Counted from the first letter of the stretch, positions 1-8,444 are shown. The stretch is 64,000 nucleotides of DNA from Lentzea sp. NEAU-D7 (GCF_026242055.1 NZ_JAPJDL010000002.1:186001-250000); one strand, 5' to 3'. A program made the numbers and translations. The notes: a model not told the origin generated them from the letters alone.

Positions 1-676
1 CCGCGTTGTTGATCAGGACGTCGAGCGGCCCGCGCGAGGCCACCTCGTCGGCCAGCGCCAGCACCTGGGCCGGGTCGCGCAGGTCGATGCCGACGATCTT
101 GAGCCGGTCGATCCAGTCGGCGGCGTCGGGCATCGAGGCGAACCGCCGCGCCGCGTCCTTGGGGAACCGGGTGGTGATCGTGGTGTGCGCACCGTCACGC
201 AGCAGCCGCAGTGCGATGTACATGCCGATCTTCGCCCGCCCGCCGGTCAGCAGCGCGTTGCGGCCAGACAGGTCCGTGCGGGCGTCGCGCTTGCTGTGGT
301 TGAAGGCGGCGCAGGCGGGGCAGAGGTTGTGGTAGAAGGCGTCCACCTCGACGAACCTCGTGCGGCACGTGTAGCAGGACCGGGCGCGCAGCAACGTGCC
401 CGCCGTGGCGCCCTGAGCGGTCGACACGAGGGGAAGCCCCTGCGTCTCGTCGTCGATGCGGTCCGGCGACCCGGTGGCCGTCAGCGCGGTGACGGCGCGG
501 TCGTTGGCCACGATGGCGGCCTTGCGCTCGGTTTTGCGGAACTTCTTCGCGGCCTTGAAGATCTTCGCGGTGGCCCGGCGGACGCGCACGGCGTCGTCGT
601 GTTCGGCCGGCAGGTCCTCGACCTGGGCAAGCACGCGCAGGCAGACTTCCAGCTCTGCGGGGTCGATCGAGGTCAT
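1..676 (-). CDS. SDR family oxidoreductase with N-terminal zinc-ribbon-like region (3' end outside window)
   Basis: The start ATG is at 674-676 and the gene runs off the left edge, so only the first 225 residues are seen. Residues 1-90 are helical and charged. C101, C104, C119 and C122 form a CxxC...CxxC pair that looks like a small zinc ribbon. A Rossmann start follows (TGGRAKIG near residues 144-151), and the visible part ends near a typical SDR 'LINNA' strand. This supports an NAD(P)-dependent short-chain dehydrogenase; the substrate is unknown and the catalytic Tyr/Lys lie outside the window. It is divergent from the HAD hydrolase gene, with only 36 bp between start codons, so the promoters must overlap. 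Confidence 0.8.
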   Translation of the reverse strand, partial: MTSIDPAELEVCLRVLAQVEDLPAEHDDAVRVRRATAKIFKAAKKFRKTERKAAIVANDRAVTALTATGSPDRIDDETQGLPLVSTAQGATAGTLLRARSCYTCRTRFVEVDAFYHNLCPACAAFNHSKRDARTDLSGRNALLTGGRAKIGMYIALRLLRDGAHTTITTRFPKDAARRFASMPDAADWIDRLKIVGIDLRDPAQVLALADEVASRGPLDVLINNA

Positions 677-712
677 GAGCAGGGATTTTACGCGTTGAGG
701 GGTGGTGGTCCG

Positions 713-1432
713 GTGACCGGGCCTGAACTGCTGGTGCTGTGGGACATCGACAACACGCTGATCTCGGCGCGCGGCTTCGGCGGACTGATGTACCGCGAGG
801 CGTTCCGGAGCGCCTTCGGCAGGGAGCTGAGCGGGCCCGTGGACCTCGGCGGCCGCACCGAGGCCGACATCATCGAGGAGACGCTGCGCCTGCACGACAT
901 CGAGCACACCGAGGAGGCGGCCCAGCTCCTCGCCGACGCGCTCGCGACCTCCTTCGAGGCCAGGCGCGCGGAGCTGCCCGGCCACGGCGAGGTGCTGCCG
1001 GGAGCGCTGGAGGCCCTCCAGCACTTCGCGGACGATCCGCGCGTGCACCAGGGCGTGCTGACGGCGAACCTCAGGAGCGTGGCGCTGATCAAGCTGGAGG
1101 AGTTCGGCCTGGCGCACCTGGTCGACTGGGAGGTCAGCGCGTTCGGCGACGAGCACGCCGACCGGGCCGAGCTGGTGACGTTCGCCCGCGAACGCGCCCA
1201 GCGCATCCGGCCGTTCACCCACGACGAGGTCGTGCTCATCGGCGACACCCCGCACGACGTCTACGCGGCGACGAAGGCGGGTGTCCGGCTGGTCGCCGTG
1301 GCCACCGGCCGCAGCGACGCGGACGACCTGCGGCGGGCCGGGGCCGGGACCGTGCTCGACGACCTGGCGGACCTCGGTGAGCTGACCAGGCAGGTGTGGA
1401 GGAGCGCGCCGCAGGGAAACCGCACGGCATGA
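713..1432 (+). CDS. HAD-superfamily hydrolase (phosphatase-like)
   Basis: A 239-residue protein. The first HAD motif D-I-D-N-T lies at residues 11-15, with D11 the likely nucleophile and D13 the general acid. A late 'GDTPHDVYAA' motif supplies the magnesium-binding acidic residues, and a helical cap region sits between. The family is phosphoglycolate-phosphatase-like; the substrate cannot be read. GTG at 713 is chosen because the frame stays open far upstream only as antisense of the divergent SDR gene, and homology to HAD starts just after this codon. Its stop overlaps the start of the next small gene (ATGA). Confidence 0.85.
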   Translation: MTGPELLVLWDIDNTLISARGFGGLMYREAFRSAFGRELSGPVDLGGRTEADIIEETLRLHDIEHTEEAAQLLADALATSFEARRAELPGHGEVLPGALEALQHFADDPRVHQGVLTANLRSVALIKLEEFGLAHLVDWEVSAFGDEHADRAELVTFARERAQRIRPFTHDEVVLIGDTPHDVYAATKAGVRLVAVATGRSDADDLRRAGAGTVLDDLADLGELTRQVWRSAPQGNRTA

Positions 1433-1587
1433 ATCCCGAAGCACCCGAGGCAGACGTGCAGGAGCAGCTGCGAGAGGTCGTCCCGCACGAGCCGGTCGAG
1501 ACGTCGGACACGCCGCTGGAGGCGAACGAGGCCGACGCGCACGAGCAGCGCCAGGAAGTCCCCGTCGACGACGAGGATGAGGTCTAA
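1429..1587 (+). CDS. Small acidic protein with duplicated EADxxEQxxEV motif
   Basis: A 52-residue, strongly acidic, Cys-free protein whose ATG overlaps the stop of the HAD gene (ATGA), so it is probably translationally coupled. It contains two copies of an 'EAD-x-x-EQ-x-x-EV' motif (EADVQEQLREV and EADAHEQRQEV), about 30 residues apart, and ends in an acidic tail. I recall similar small acidic proteins with 'PEADxxEQ' repeats in other actinobacteria but know of no function. It has no signal peptide or membrane segment. The call is a conserved hypothetical protein. Confidence 0.55.
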   Translation: MNPEAPEADVQEQLREVVPHEPVETSDTPLEANEADAHEQRQEVPVDDEDEV

Positions 1588-1630
1588 CGGGCTCTGGCCC
1601 TCGATCGATCACGGCGTTATGGTGCGCGGC

Positions 1631-2833
1631 ATGCCCACAGCAGGCGGCCCGACAGTCAAACGGCTGTCCCAGCCGGACGCCGACATCAAACCCAAGGCCC
1701 TCGGCTTGCCCCGGGGGCGCACGGTGATCTCGGTCTTCGGCTCCACGGAAGACATCGAGACGGATCTCGCCGCGAAGTTGTTGCCGGTGCTCAGATCCGT
1801 CGTCGTGACCGCGGCGCGCAACGGCGCCGTGTTCGTCACCGAAGGCACCGACAGAGGCGTTGTCCACTTGCTGGGCATGGCTTTGCAGGCGTGCGAGCAG
1901 CGCTGGCCCGTCGTGGTCGGGGTCGCGCCGAGCAGCAAGGTGCACGACCTGACCGAGAGCTCCACCAACGGCCAGGTCCCGCTGGAACCCAACCACAGCG
2001 TCGCCGTCATCGTCCCCGGTTCGGAGTGGACGGACGCGACCCCGGTGCTGTTCCGCACGATCGACGCCGTGCGCCACAAGAAGCCCGTCGTCGCCCTCGT
2101 CGTCGGAGGCGAGAGCGAGCAGGAGGTCGTCGACCACCTCAGCGGTGACAACCCGTTGCTGGTGCTCGCCGGCACGGGCGGCCTCGCGGACCGCATCGCG
2201 ACCGGCGACCTCACCGGTGACCTCGCGGTGCTGGTGCGCAGCGGCAAGATCTTCATCGTCCACGTGGACGAGGGTGCCGGCAAGGCCGTCACCGCGCTGG
2301 AACGGTTGCTGGGCAAGGAGAAGCCCGTCAAGCCACCGAGGATCCTGCCCAAGCTCCGGTACCGGGCTCCCGAGGCGCGGCCGCTGGTCGACCCCGGCTT
2401 CGTCGTCGCGTACCCGATGCTCGCGGACGCCATCCACGAAGCGAACCAGGTCGTCGCGCCGGCGTTCCAGGAGCTCGACGCGGAAGCCGACGTCGAGCAG
2501 AACCGCTACCGGCTCACGGCCGTGCTCGCGATCGTGGGCGGCCTGACGACGACGGTGTTCGCCGGGCTGCAGACGTGGCTGAAGGACACGCCGTGGCCCG
2601 GAGTGCTCGTCGTGGCGGGTGGCGCGTTCGCCGCGGCCATCACGATCGTGGCGCGCAAGCGCGAGTCGCTCGACAAGTACCTGACGGCCCGGTCGCGCGC
2701 GGAACGCCTGCGGGCGTTGTACTTCGCGCACCTCGCCGCCGTGGCGCCCGCCACCGAGGAGGAGCGCCAGGACAAGGTGGCGGACCTGGAAGCCGCGGTC
2801 AGCAACCGCAAGCACGAGGTGGTCAGGACATGA
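1631..2833 (+). CDS. SLOG (LSDAT-type) sensor fused to SLATT two-TM effector domain
   Basis: About 400 residues. The N-terminal half (roughly 30-230) resembles prokaryotic LSDAT/SLOG domains: a strand-rich start ('VISVFGSTEDIE'), then a glycine/threonine-rich 'VTEGTDRGVVHLLG' segment. SLOG domains bind nucleotide-derived ligands. The C-terminal half (about 255-400) is a SLATT domain: a conserved helix, two membrane segments (about 300-345) and a basic helix. In families described by Burroughs, Aravind and colleagues, SLATT is a predicted pore-forming effector controlled by a nucleotide sensor. ATG 1631 is preferred over ATG 1619 because TATGGT at 1618-1623 could be a -10 box for a leaderless mRNA. 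The stop overlaps the next gene (ATGA). Confidence 0.75.
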   Translation: MPTAGGPTVKRLSQPDADIKPKALGLPRGRTVISVFGSTEDIETDLAAKLLPVLRSVVVTAARNGAVFVTEGTDRGVVHLLGMALQACEQRWPVVVGVAPSSKVHDLTESSTNGQVPLEPNHSVAVIVPGSEWTDATPVLFRTIDAVRHKKPVVALVVGGESEQEVVDHLSGDNPLLVLAGTGGLADRIATGDLTGDLAVLVRSGKIFIVHVDEGAGKAVTALERLLGKEKPVKPPRILPKLRYRAPEARPLVDPGFVVAYPMLADAIHEANQVVAPAFQELDAEADVEQNRYRLTAVLAIVGGLTTTVFAGLQTWLKDTPWPGVLVVAGGAFAAAITIVARKRESLDKYLTARSRAERLRALYFAHLAAVAPATEEERQDKVADLEAAVSNRKHEVVRT

Positions 2834-3246
2834 GCGACAAACTCAGGCAGGCGCAGTTCGTCGAGGCCTACCTCCGCCACCGCTTCCAGGACCGGCTCGA
2901 CCACTTCGAACGCAGCCGCAAGCGCTACGCCCGTGCCCGCACGTGGACGGTCGCGCTCGCGGCGGCGATGTTCATCGCCGCCGCCGCGGCCGCCGCGATC
3001 GGCATGGCGGACGGGCCGCGCAGGGCCATGTGGGCTTTCGTGGCAACCACTTTCGCCGCTCTGGGCACCGCCATGTCGCTGTACGAGGCGACTTTCGGGT
3101 TCCGCCGCCTGGCGCGGGAGAGTGCGACCACTTCCGTTGCGCTGCAACGGCTCGCGGTGGACGGCCCCACGCCGGACGACGTGGACGACGAGCGGCTGGT
3201 CGCATTTGTGACCGAAGTGGAGTCGGTGCTGAGGTACGGCCGGTAA
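2830..3246 (+). CDS. Stand-alone SLATT two-TM membrane protein
   Basis: A 138-residue protein overlapping the SLOG-SLATT gene by 4 bp (ATGA), so both are co-translated. It has an N-terminal charged helix ('YLRHRFQDRLDHFERSRKRYARAR'-like), two hydrophobic segments at about 40-62 and 68-88, and a C-terminal amphipathic helix. This is the SLATT/DUF4231-like layout. It probably partners with the upstream fusion to form a hetero-oligomeric membrane effector. No enzymatic motif is visible. The family call rests on overall pattern and context; the pairing is inferred. Confidence 0.65.
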   Translation: MSDKLRQAQFVEAYLRHRFQDRLDHFERSRKRYARARTWTVALAAAMFIAAAAAAAIGMADGPRRAMWAFVATTFAALGTAMSLYEATFGFRRLARESATTSVALQRLAVDGPTPDDVDDERLVAFVTEVESVLRYGR

Positions 3247-3247
3247 A

Positions 3248-3264
3248 AAGCCGAATCCCGGCTT
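3248..3264 (+). terminator. Short stem-loop after SLATT gene
   Basis: AAGCCG (3248-3253) and CGGCTT (3259-3264) can form a 6-bp stem with a 5-nt loop directly after the stop of the SLATT gene. No U-tract follows, so it is only a weak terminator candidate. Confidence 0.3.
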
Positions 3265-3409
3265 GAATCGTTCGGGTTGTCTTCGGAAAAATCGCTTCCG
3301 CGGTTTGGCACGCAGCGTGGGTGATCGATTACGGTAAGCACAGGTTCTGGTGTTTCGGTCACCTAGTTGTCATGATGACCACATCCCCCGATGCGGAAGC
3401 AGGCACGAC

Positions 3410-3610
3410 ATGACTTGGGCGCGTCCCGCGATCGCCGAGCCCGAAACCGGCACCTTCGCCGAGGCCAAGGCTCTGGAAAAGGAGCACAGCACGATTCAGA
3501 ACAGCAAGGCGGCACGCACCGTGGCCTGTCACGCCACGGACGCGCTCGACTGCGCCGACTTGCTGGAGATGCTCGGCCTGAGCGCCACGGAGGGCAAGGT
3601 CCGGGTGTAA
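3410..3610 (+). CDS. Conserved small protein, unknown function
   Basis: A 66-residue ORF from ATG 3410. Its C-terminus 'DALDCADLLEMLGL' looks like a short conserved actinobacterial helix motif that I half recognise, with no known role. It has two cysteines (in 'ACHATDALDC') and no membrane segment. Its last 82 bp lie antisense to the 3' end of the DUF2306 gene, so one of the two ends may be mis-called. The upstream 160 bp are gene-free and could hold its promoter. Confidence 0.5.
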   Translation: MTWARPAIAEPETGTFAEAKALEKEHSTIQNSKAARTVACHATDALDCADLLEMLGLSATEGKVRV

Positions 3611-4212
3611 CCCCGCGACTGGATCCACCACTCGGCCACCAGCAGGTTCACCACGAACGACAGCCAGTTCGCGGTGGCGAACAGGAGCAGCCCGTCCCCG
3701 TCGGGCACCAGTGCGCCGAGAGCAAGGCCCCAAAGGCGACCCGTCACGGCGGCGCCGGTGAGTGCGAAACCGCGGATCATCCAGATGCGGTGTTCGCCGA
3801 ACTGGCGCCGCCGTGCCGTCTTCAGGCCGAACACCGCGCTGACGAACCACAGCACGGACAGGACCGTCAGCGGCCCGGACGACGCCAGCCCGTACAGCGA
3901 CAGCTGGGCGCACGCGATGCCGAGCAACGACGACGGCAGGACCGCCGCGAAGTAGACGCGTCCCATCACCCGGTGCACCCGCGGGTGCCGGGCGCGCAGG
4001 CCCGGCCAGAACTGCGATACACCCGCCAGGACCGCGACCGTTCCGGTGAAGATGTGCGCGACCAGGACGCCGTAATGGGCGGGCCCGTGCAGCGCCGGCC
4101 TCGCCTGGTCCATGTCCAGCGTGACGTACGCGCTCGCCGCGAAGATCGTTATCGCCACGCAGACCAGTCCCGACACCGCCAACCAGACGGCGTACCCCCA
4201 CGAAGTCTTCAT
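3529..4212 (-). CDS. DUF2306-type integral membrane protein
   Basis: A 227-residue membrane protein with about six hydrophobic helices. It has a histidine-containing 'HRVMGRVYF' motif and a 'R-x-R-x-FGEHRIWMIRGFALT' segment typical of DUF2306 proteins. The biochemical role is unknown; conserved histidines in transmembrane helices suggest possible haem or quinone chemistry, which is not shown here. The C-terminal tail after 'WWIQSRGYTR' is low-homology and overlaps the opposite-strand small gene. It is a monocistronic-looking gene between convergent and divergent neighbours. Confidence 0.7.
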   Translation of the reverse strand: MKTSWGYAVWLAVSGLVCVAITIFAASAYVTLDMDQARPALHGPAHYGVLVAHIFTGTVAVLAGVSQFWPGLRARHPRVHRVMGRVYFAAVLPSSLLGIACAQLSLYGLASSGPLTVLSVLWFVSAVFGLKTARRRQFGEHRIWMIRGFALTGAAVTGRLWGLALGALVPDGDGLLLFATANWLSFVVNLLVAEWWIQSRGYTRTLPSVALRPSISSKSAQSSASVA

Positions 4213-4302
4213 GCCCCAAGCCTGTCAACGGCTTCACTCGAACGCGCTGGTGCGCGCCCCCGAGCGAGCAGTGGGGCGCGCCCTACTGGGATGATGTGAC
4301 TC

Positions 4303-4518
4303 ATGCGTACGGTCGAGATCTCCGAAGAGCCGATCAGGCTAGGGCAGTTCCTCAAGCTGGCTCAGCTGGCCGAGGACGGCGGGCACGCCAAGGTGCTCAT
4401 CGAGGACGGAGAAGTCCACGTCAACGGCTCTGTGGAGCTGCGGCGCGGTGCCCAGCTGCGCCACGGCGACATCGTGGTCGTCAATGGTGACGAGGTGCGC
4501 ATTTCCGTTCGGCCGTAG
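4303..4518 (+). CDS. S4-domain RNA-binding protein (YaaA/YbcJ-like)
   Basis: A 71-residue protein made of a single S4 RNA-binding domain: 'LGQFLKLAQLAEDGGHAKVLIEDGEVHVNG' is the classic S4 helix-turn-strand pattern, followed by 'LRHGDIVVV'. The length matches the YbcJ/YaaA family of small S4 proteins. It probably binds structured RNA (rRNA or tRNA). It stands alone; 376 bp without a gene follow it. Confidence 0.85.
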   Translation: MRTVEISEEPIRLGQFLKLAQLAEDGGHAKVLIEDGEVHVNGSVELRRGAQLRHGDIVVVNGDEVRISVRP

Positions 4519-4894
4519 GAGGTTGCTCCGTTCGGCGGTAAGTGCATGCACAAGCGCAGTCGATCAGACTAGGGCCTGAAGACCCGATCTGAACGAATAC
4601 CCGGGGACATACGTATCCTTTATGTCCCTTGTGGACATCCGGGAATCGTCTTGTGGCGCCACGTTTTTGTTACTGTGAGACGCGCGTCACGTCCGGTGTT
4701 CGGACGCCGGGAAAATTTTTTCCAGGGTCTGTAACGCGGACGCCGGAACATACGAATCACCGGTTGCGAGCTTCGGCGGCCGAGCCCGGATGACGGCTCT
4801 GCCGAAGATCGCGAAGTCCGAAGTTCCAAGGTCCTCGGGGTGACCTGCGTTCGTGCACGTCCGGAATCGCCGCTGAGCCGGGGAGATCAAAACG
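4519..4894 (+). promoter_or_regulatory. Long leader/promoter region of polysaccharide operon with GGGACATA inverted repeat
   Basis: A 376-bp gene-free stretch upstream of the first polysaccharide gene. It contains a perfect 8-bp inverted repeat, GGGACATA (4604-4611) and TATGTCCC (4621-4628), with a third half-site GGACAT at 4633-4638. An AT-rich run (GGGAAAATTTTTTCC around 4710-4725) lies downstream. These suggest an operator and promoter for the operon. No known riboswitch was recognised. The exact transcription start is not assignable by eye. Confidence 0.45.
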
Positions 4895-6388
4895 ATGAGT
4901 GAGCAGGTCCGCGCTGCCCGTGACGTCGACGGGTTGCGCTCCACGCTCAACACTCTGTCGGAACACAGACAGACCCATCCACCCGTAGCGCGCTGGGAAA
5001 GCCGCTACCGATACGCCGTGATCACGGCCGATGTGCTGACCGTCGTCCTGGTCGTCATCGCCGTCGGTGCCGTCATGAGCATGCGTCACACGGCCTTCGG
5101 CCCGCTTTCCCTTGCATTGCTGGACATACTCACAGTAGTTGTCGTGGTCGGTTCCCTCGCCATCAACCGCGTGTGGACACCGGCCGTCCTCGGCCAGGGA
5201 GCCGAGGAGTTCCGAAGACTCGGCCGGGGTTTGTTCGGTGCCGTCGTGGCGCTCGGCCTCGGAGCGCTCGCCGTCGACATCCCCGGCGCCCGCCTGTGGA
5301 TCTTCGTCGTAGTTCCCGCGATCGCACTGGTCGCGTTTCCCATGCGCTACCTCCTGCGCCGCCCGCTGCACCGCGGCCGCAGTGAAGGACGATTCCTGCT
5401 CTCGGTCCTCGCCGCCGGCAACCTGGACACCGTCGAGGACCTCATCCACCGCACCAAGCGCGTCGCCCACCTGGGCTGGCGCGTGGACGCGATCTGCACG
5501 ATCGACGGCCGCGGCCGCTCCGGCACCGAGGTCGACGGCGTGCCCGTCGTCGGCCAGCTGCGCGAGCTCGCCGAGCACGTCCGCCGCGGTGGGTACCGCA
5601 TCGTCGCCGTCACACCCGACGCCTACTGGACACCTCGCCGTCTCCAGCAGCTCGCGTGGGCGCTCGAAGGCTCCGGTGCCGAAATGGTCGTTTCTCCCGG
5701 TCTCATGGAGGTCGCCGGCCCGCGGCTGCACATGAGCGCCGTGCTCGGCATGCCGCTGCTGCGCGTGAGCGAACCGGCCCTGAGCGGATTCCGCCGTCTG
5801 GTCAAGGAAGTCGTCGATCGCGTCGGAGCGTTCGTCCTCCTGGTCCTGCTGGCACCGCTCATGTTCGCCGTCGCGGCGTTCGTGATGATCGACAGCCGCG
5901 GTCCCGTCTTCTACCGCCAGAAGCGCGTCGGCAAGACCGGTGTGCCGTTCACGATCATCAAGTTCCGCACGATGGTGACCAACGCCGACGCGTTGCGCGC
6001 CAGGCTCGCCAGTGTCGACGAGGGCAACGGCGTGCTGTTCAAGATGAAGAAGGACCCGCGCATCACCAAGGTCGGCACGTTCCTGCGCCGCTACTCCATC
6101 GACGAGCTGCCACAGCTGTTCAACGTCCTCGCGGGCAGCATGTCGCTCGTCGGCCCGCGCCCACCGCTGCCGGAGGAGACCGCGAAGTACTCCTCGGACG
6201 TGCGGCGCCGCCTGCTGGTGAAGCCCGGCCTGACCGGTCTGTGGCAGGTGAGCGGACGGAGCGACCTCTCGTGGGAGGAGTCGATCCGCCTCGACCTGCG
6301 CTACGTCGAGGACTGGTCGCTCGCACTCGACCTCGTGATCATGTGGAAGACCTTCCGCGCCGTCTTCGGCGGCCAGGGGGCCTACTGA
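4895..6388 (+). CDS. Polyprenyl-phosphate glycosyl-1-phosphate transferase (WbaP/CpsE type)
   Basis: A 497-residue membrane enzyme that starts the repeat unit by moving a sugar-1-phosphate from a UDP-sugar to undecaprenyl phosphate. The N-terminal part (about 30-160) has four to five TM helices. A central Rossmann-like soluble region (about 165-270) follows. The C-terminal PGT domain (about 300-497) starts with a long hydrophobic helix, then 'RQKRVGKTGVPFTIIKFRTM', 'RRYSIDELPQLFNVL' and 'GPRPPLPEE', the hallmarks of the bacterial sugar transferase family. It is the first gene of the operon, and its TGA overlaps the ATG of the next gene. Confidence 0.92.
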   Translation: MSEQVRAARDVDGLRSTLNTLSEHRQTHPPVARWESRYRYAVITADVLTVVLVVIAVGAVMSMRHTAFGPLSLALLDILTVVVVVGSLAINRVWTPAVLGQGAEEFRRLGRGLFGAVVALGLGALAVDIPGARLWIFVVVPAIALVAFPMRYLLRRPLHRGRSEGRFLLSVLAAGNLDTVEDLIHRTKRVAHLGWRVDAICTIDGRGRSGTEVDGVPVVGQLRELAEHVRRGGYRIVAVTPDAYWTPRRLQQLAWALEGSGAEMVVSPGLMEVAGPRLHMSAVLGMPLLRVSEPALSGFRRLVKEVVDRVGAFVLLVLLAPLMFAVAAFVMIDSRGPVFYRQKRVGKTGVPFTIIKFRTMVTNADALRARLASVDEGNGVLFKMKKDPRITKVGTFLRRYSIDELPQLFNVLAGSMSLVGPRPPLPEETAKYSSDVRRRLLVKPGLTGLWQVSGRSDLSWEESIRLDLRYVEDWSLALDLVIMWKTFRAVFGGQGAY

Positions 6389-7425
6389 TGGGGAACCAAG
6401 ACGTGATTGGCCTTGCTGTCATCGGTGCCGGGTACTGGGGGCCGAACCTCGTTCGCAACGCCCAGGCCACGCCGGCGCTGCACCTGCGCTACCTGTGCGA
6501 CCTCGACGTCGAGAAGGCCCAGCGCGTGCTGGGCCAGTACTCGACGGTGCGCGCCACCGCGTCGCTGGACGAGGTCCTCGCCGACCCCGACGTCCACGCG
6601 GTCGCCATCGCCACCCCCGCGGCCACGCACCTGCCCGTCGCCCTCGCGGCGCTGGAGGCCGGCAAGCACGTCCTTGTGGAGAAGCCGCTCGCGGCCAACT
6701 TCGAGGACGGCCTCAAGCTCGTCGAGACCGCCGAGCAGCGCGGCCTCACGCTGATGCTGGACCACACCTTCGCCTACACGTCGTCGGTGCAGCACCTGCG
6801 CAAGATCATCCGTGGCGGCGACCTCGGTGACATCCAGTACATCGACTCGGTGCGCATCAACCTCGGTCTGGTGCAGCCGGACGTCGACGTGCTGTGGGAC
6901 CTCGCCCCGCACGACCTGTCGATCTTCGAGGCGATCCTGCCCGACGACGTGCGCCCGGTCGAGGTCTCGGCGCACGGCTCCGACCCCATCGGCGCGGGCG
7001 TCGCGTGCGTCGGCCACCTCACGGTGCGGCTGTCCAACGGGGCGATCACGCACGTGCACGTGAACTGGCTGTCGCCGACGAAGATTCGCACGATGGTCAT
7101 CGGCGGTTCGCAGCGCACGGTCGTGTGGGACGACAACAATCCCGCACAGCGACTGTCCATTTACGACCGGGGAGTCGACCTCTCCCCGGAGCAGCAGAAG
7201 ATCTCCTACCGCACCGGCGACATGGTCGCGCCGGCGTTGGTGGAACGCGAGGCGTTGCGGTCGATGATGGCGGAGTTCGCCGCGTCCATCACCGAGAAGC
7301 GCGCCCCGCTGACCGACGGCCGCGCGGGTCTGCGCGTGCTGGCGGTGCTGGAGGCGGCGTCGGAGTCGCTGCGCTCCGGCGGGGTCTTCGTTCCCGTTCA
7401 ACAAGTCGAAGGCAGGGTTTCTTGA
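6388..7425 (+). CDS. Gfo/Idh/MocA-family UDP-sugar dehydrogenase (WlbA/WbpB-like)
   Basis: A 345-residue NAD(P)-dependent oxidoreductase. The Rossmann motif 'GAGYWGPNLVRN' opens the protein, 'EKPLA' is the cofactor/catalytic lysine motif, and 'DLAPHDLSI' carries the expected catalytic histidine. These fit WlbA/WbpB enzymes that oxidise C3 of UDP-N-acetylglucosaminuronate. Together with the aminotransferase at 15392 and acetyltransferase at 16471 this makes a WlbA-WlbC-WlbB set. The substrate is inferred from that set, not from the sequence alone. It overlaps both neighbours by one base. Confidence 0.85.
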   Translation: MGNQDVIGLAVIGAGYWGPNLVRNAQATPALHLRYLCDLDVEKAQRVLGQYSTVRATASLDEVLADPDVHAVAIATPAATHLPVALAALEAGKHVLVEKPLAANFEDGLKLVETAEQRGLTLMLDHTFAYTSSVQHLRKIIRGGDLGDIQYIDSVRINLGLVQPDVDVLWDLAPHDLSIFEAILPDDVRPVEVSAHGSDPIGAGVACVGHLTVRLSNGAITHVHVNWLSPTKIRTMVIGGSQRTVVWDDNNPAQRLSIYDRGVDLSPEQQKISYRTGDMVAPALVEREALRSMMAEFAASITEKRAPLTDGRAGLRVLAVLEAASESLRSGGVFVPVQQVEGRVS

Positions 7426-8444
7426 TGTCGGCCCCCAAGGATCTGGCCCAGGAGGGTCTGGCCCAGCCGATCACCGGTCAGCGCGCGCTCGTCACGGGCG
7501 GCGCCGGAACCATCGGTTCGTCGGTCGTGGACCAGCTCGTCGAGGCCGGCGCGGCCGAGGTCGTCGTGCTGGACAACTTCGTGCGCGGCCGCCGGGAGAA
7601 CCTGGCCTCCGCGCTCGAGTCCGGTGTCGTCCGCGTCGTCGAGGGCGACATCAACGACAAGGCGCTGGTGCGCGAGCTGACCGAGGGCATGGACCTCGTC
7701 TTCCACCTCGCCGCCATCCGCATCACGCAGTGCGCGGAGGAACCGCGGCTGGCGCTGGAATGCCTGGTCGACGGCACGTTCACGATCCTGGAGGCCGCCG
7801 CGGCCGCCGGGGTGAAGAAGGTCATCGCGTCGTCGTCGGCGTCGATCTACGGCCTCGCGGAGTCGTTCCCCACCGGCGAACGGCACCACCCGTACAACAA
7901 CGACACCTTCTACGGCGCCGCGAAGGCGTTCAACGAGGGCATGCTGCGCAGCTTCAAGGCCATGTACGACCTCGACTACGTGGCGCTGCGCTACTTCAAC
8001 GTGTACGGCCCGCGGATGGACGTCCACGGTCTGTACACCGAGGTGCTCATCCGCTGGATGGAGCGCATCGTCGACGGCAAGTCGCCGCTCATCTTCGGCG
8101 ACGGCGCCCAGACGATGGACTTCGTGCACGTGCACGACATCGCACGCGCCAACATCCTCGCGGCCAAGGCGCCGGTCACGGACACGGTGTACAACATCGC
8201 GTCCTCCCAGGAGACCTCGCTCAAGGAGCTCGCCCTCGCGTTGCTTGCCGCGATGGACTCCGACCTGCCGCTGGAGCACGGCCCCGAGCGCAAGGTGAAC
8301 GGCGTGACGCGCCGGCTCGCCGACATCAGCCTCGCGGCCACCGAGCTCGGGTGGAAGCCCGAGATCGAGATGGACGGCGGACTGCGCGACCTCGTCGCGT
8401 GGTGGCGTGCCGAGAAGGCCGCCGCCGAGCAGAACGCCCGGTAA
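7425..8444 (+). CDS. NAD-dependent epimerase/dehydratase (UDP-sugar 4-epimerase-like)
   Basis: A 339-residue extended SDR. 'TGGAGTIGSSVVDQL' is the GxxGxxG NAD motif, 'SSSASIYG' and 'FYGAAK' supply the Ser and Tyr-x-x-x-Lys catalytic set, and 'RYFNVYGPRM' is the usual substrate-binding strand. It probably interconverts UDP-sugars at C4. It could act on UDP-GlcNAc or a uronic acid derivative; a 4,6-dehydratase role is less likely. It is cotranscribed with the oxidoreductase (1-bp overlap). A 232-bp gap with a strong hairpin follows. Confidence 0.85.
   Translation: MSAPKDLAQEGLAQPITGQRALVTGGAGTIGSSVVDQLVEAGAAEVVVLDNFVRGRRENLASALESGVVRVVEGDINDKALVRELTEGMDLVFHLAAIRITQCAEEPRLALECLVDGTFTILEAAAAAGVKKVIASSSASIYGLAESFPTGERHHPYNNDTFYGAAKAFNEGMLRSFKAMYDLDYVALRYFNVYGPRMDVHGLYTEVLIRWMERIVDGKSPLIFGDGAQTMDFVHVHDIARANILAAKAPVTDTVYNIASSQETSLKELALALLAAMDSDLPLEHGPERKVNGVTRRLADISLAATELGWKPEIEMDGGLRDLVAWWRAEKAAAEQNAR

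Noticed and set aside
185..712. Upstream in-frame extension of the HAD hydrolase
   Set aside because: It is antisense to the SDR gene and carries no HAD homology; the real start is GTG 713.
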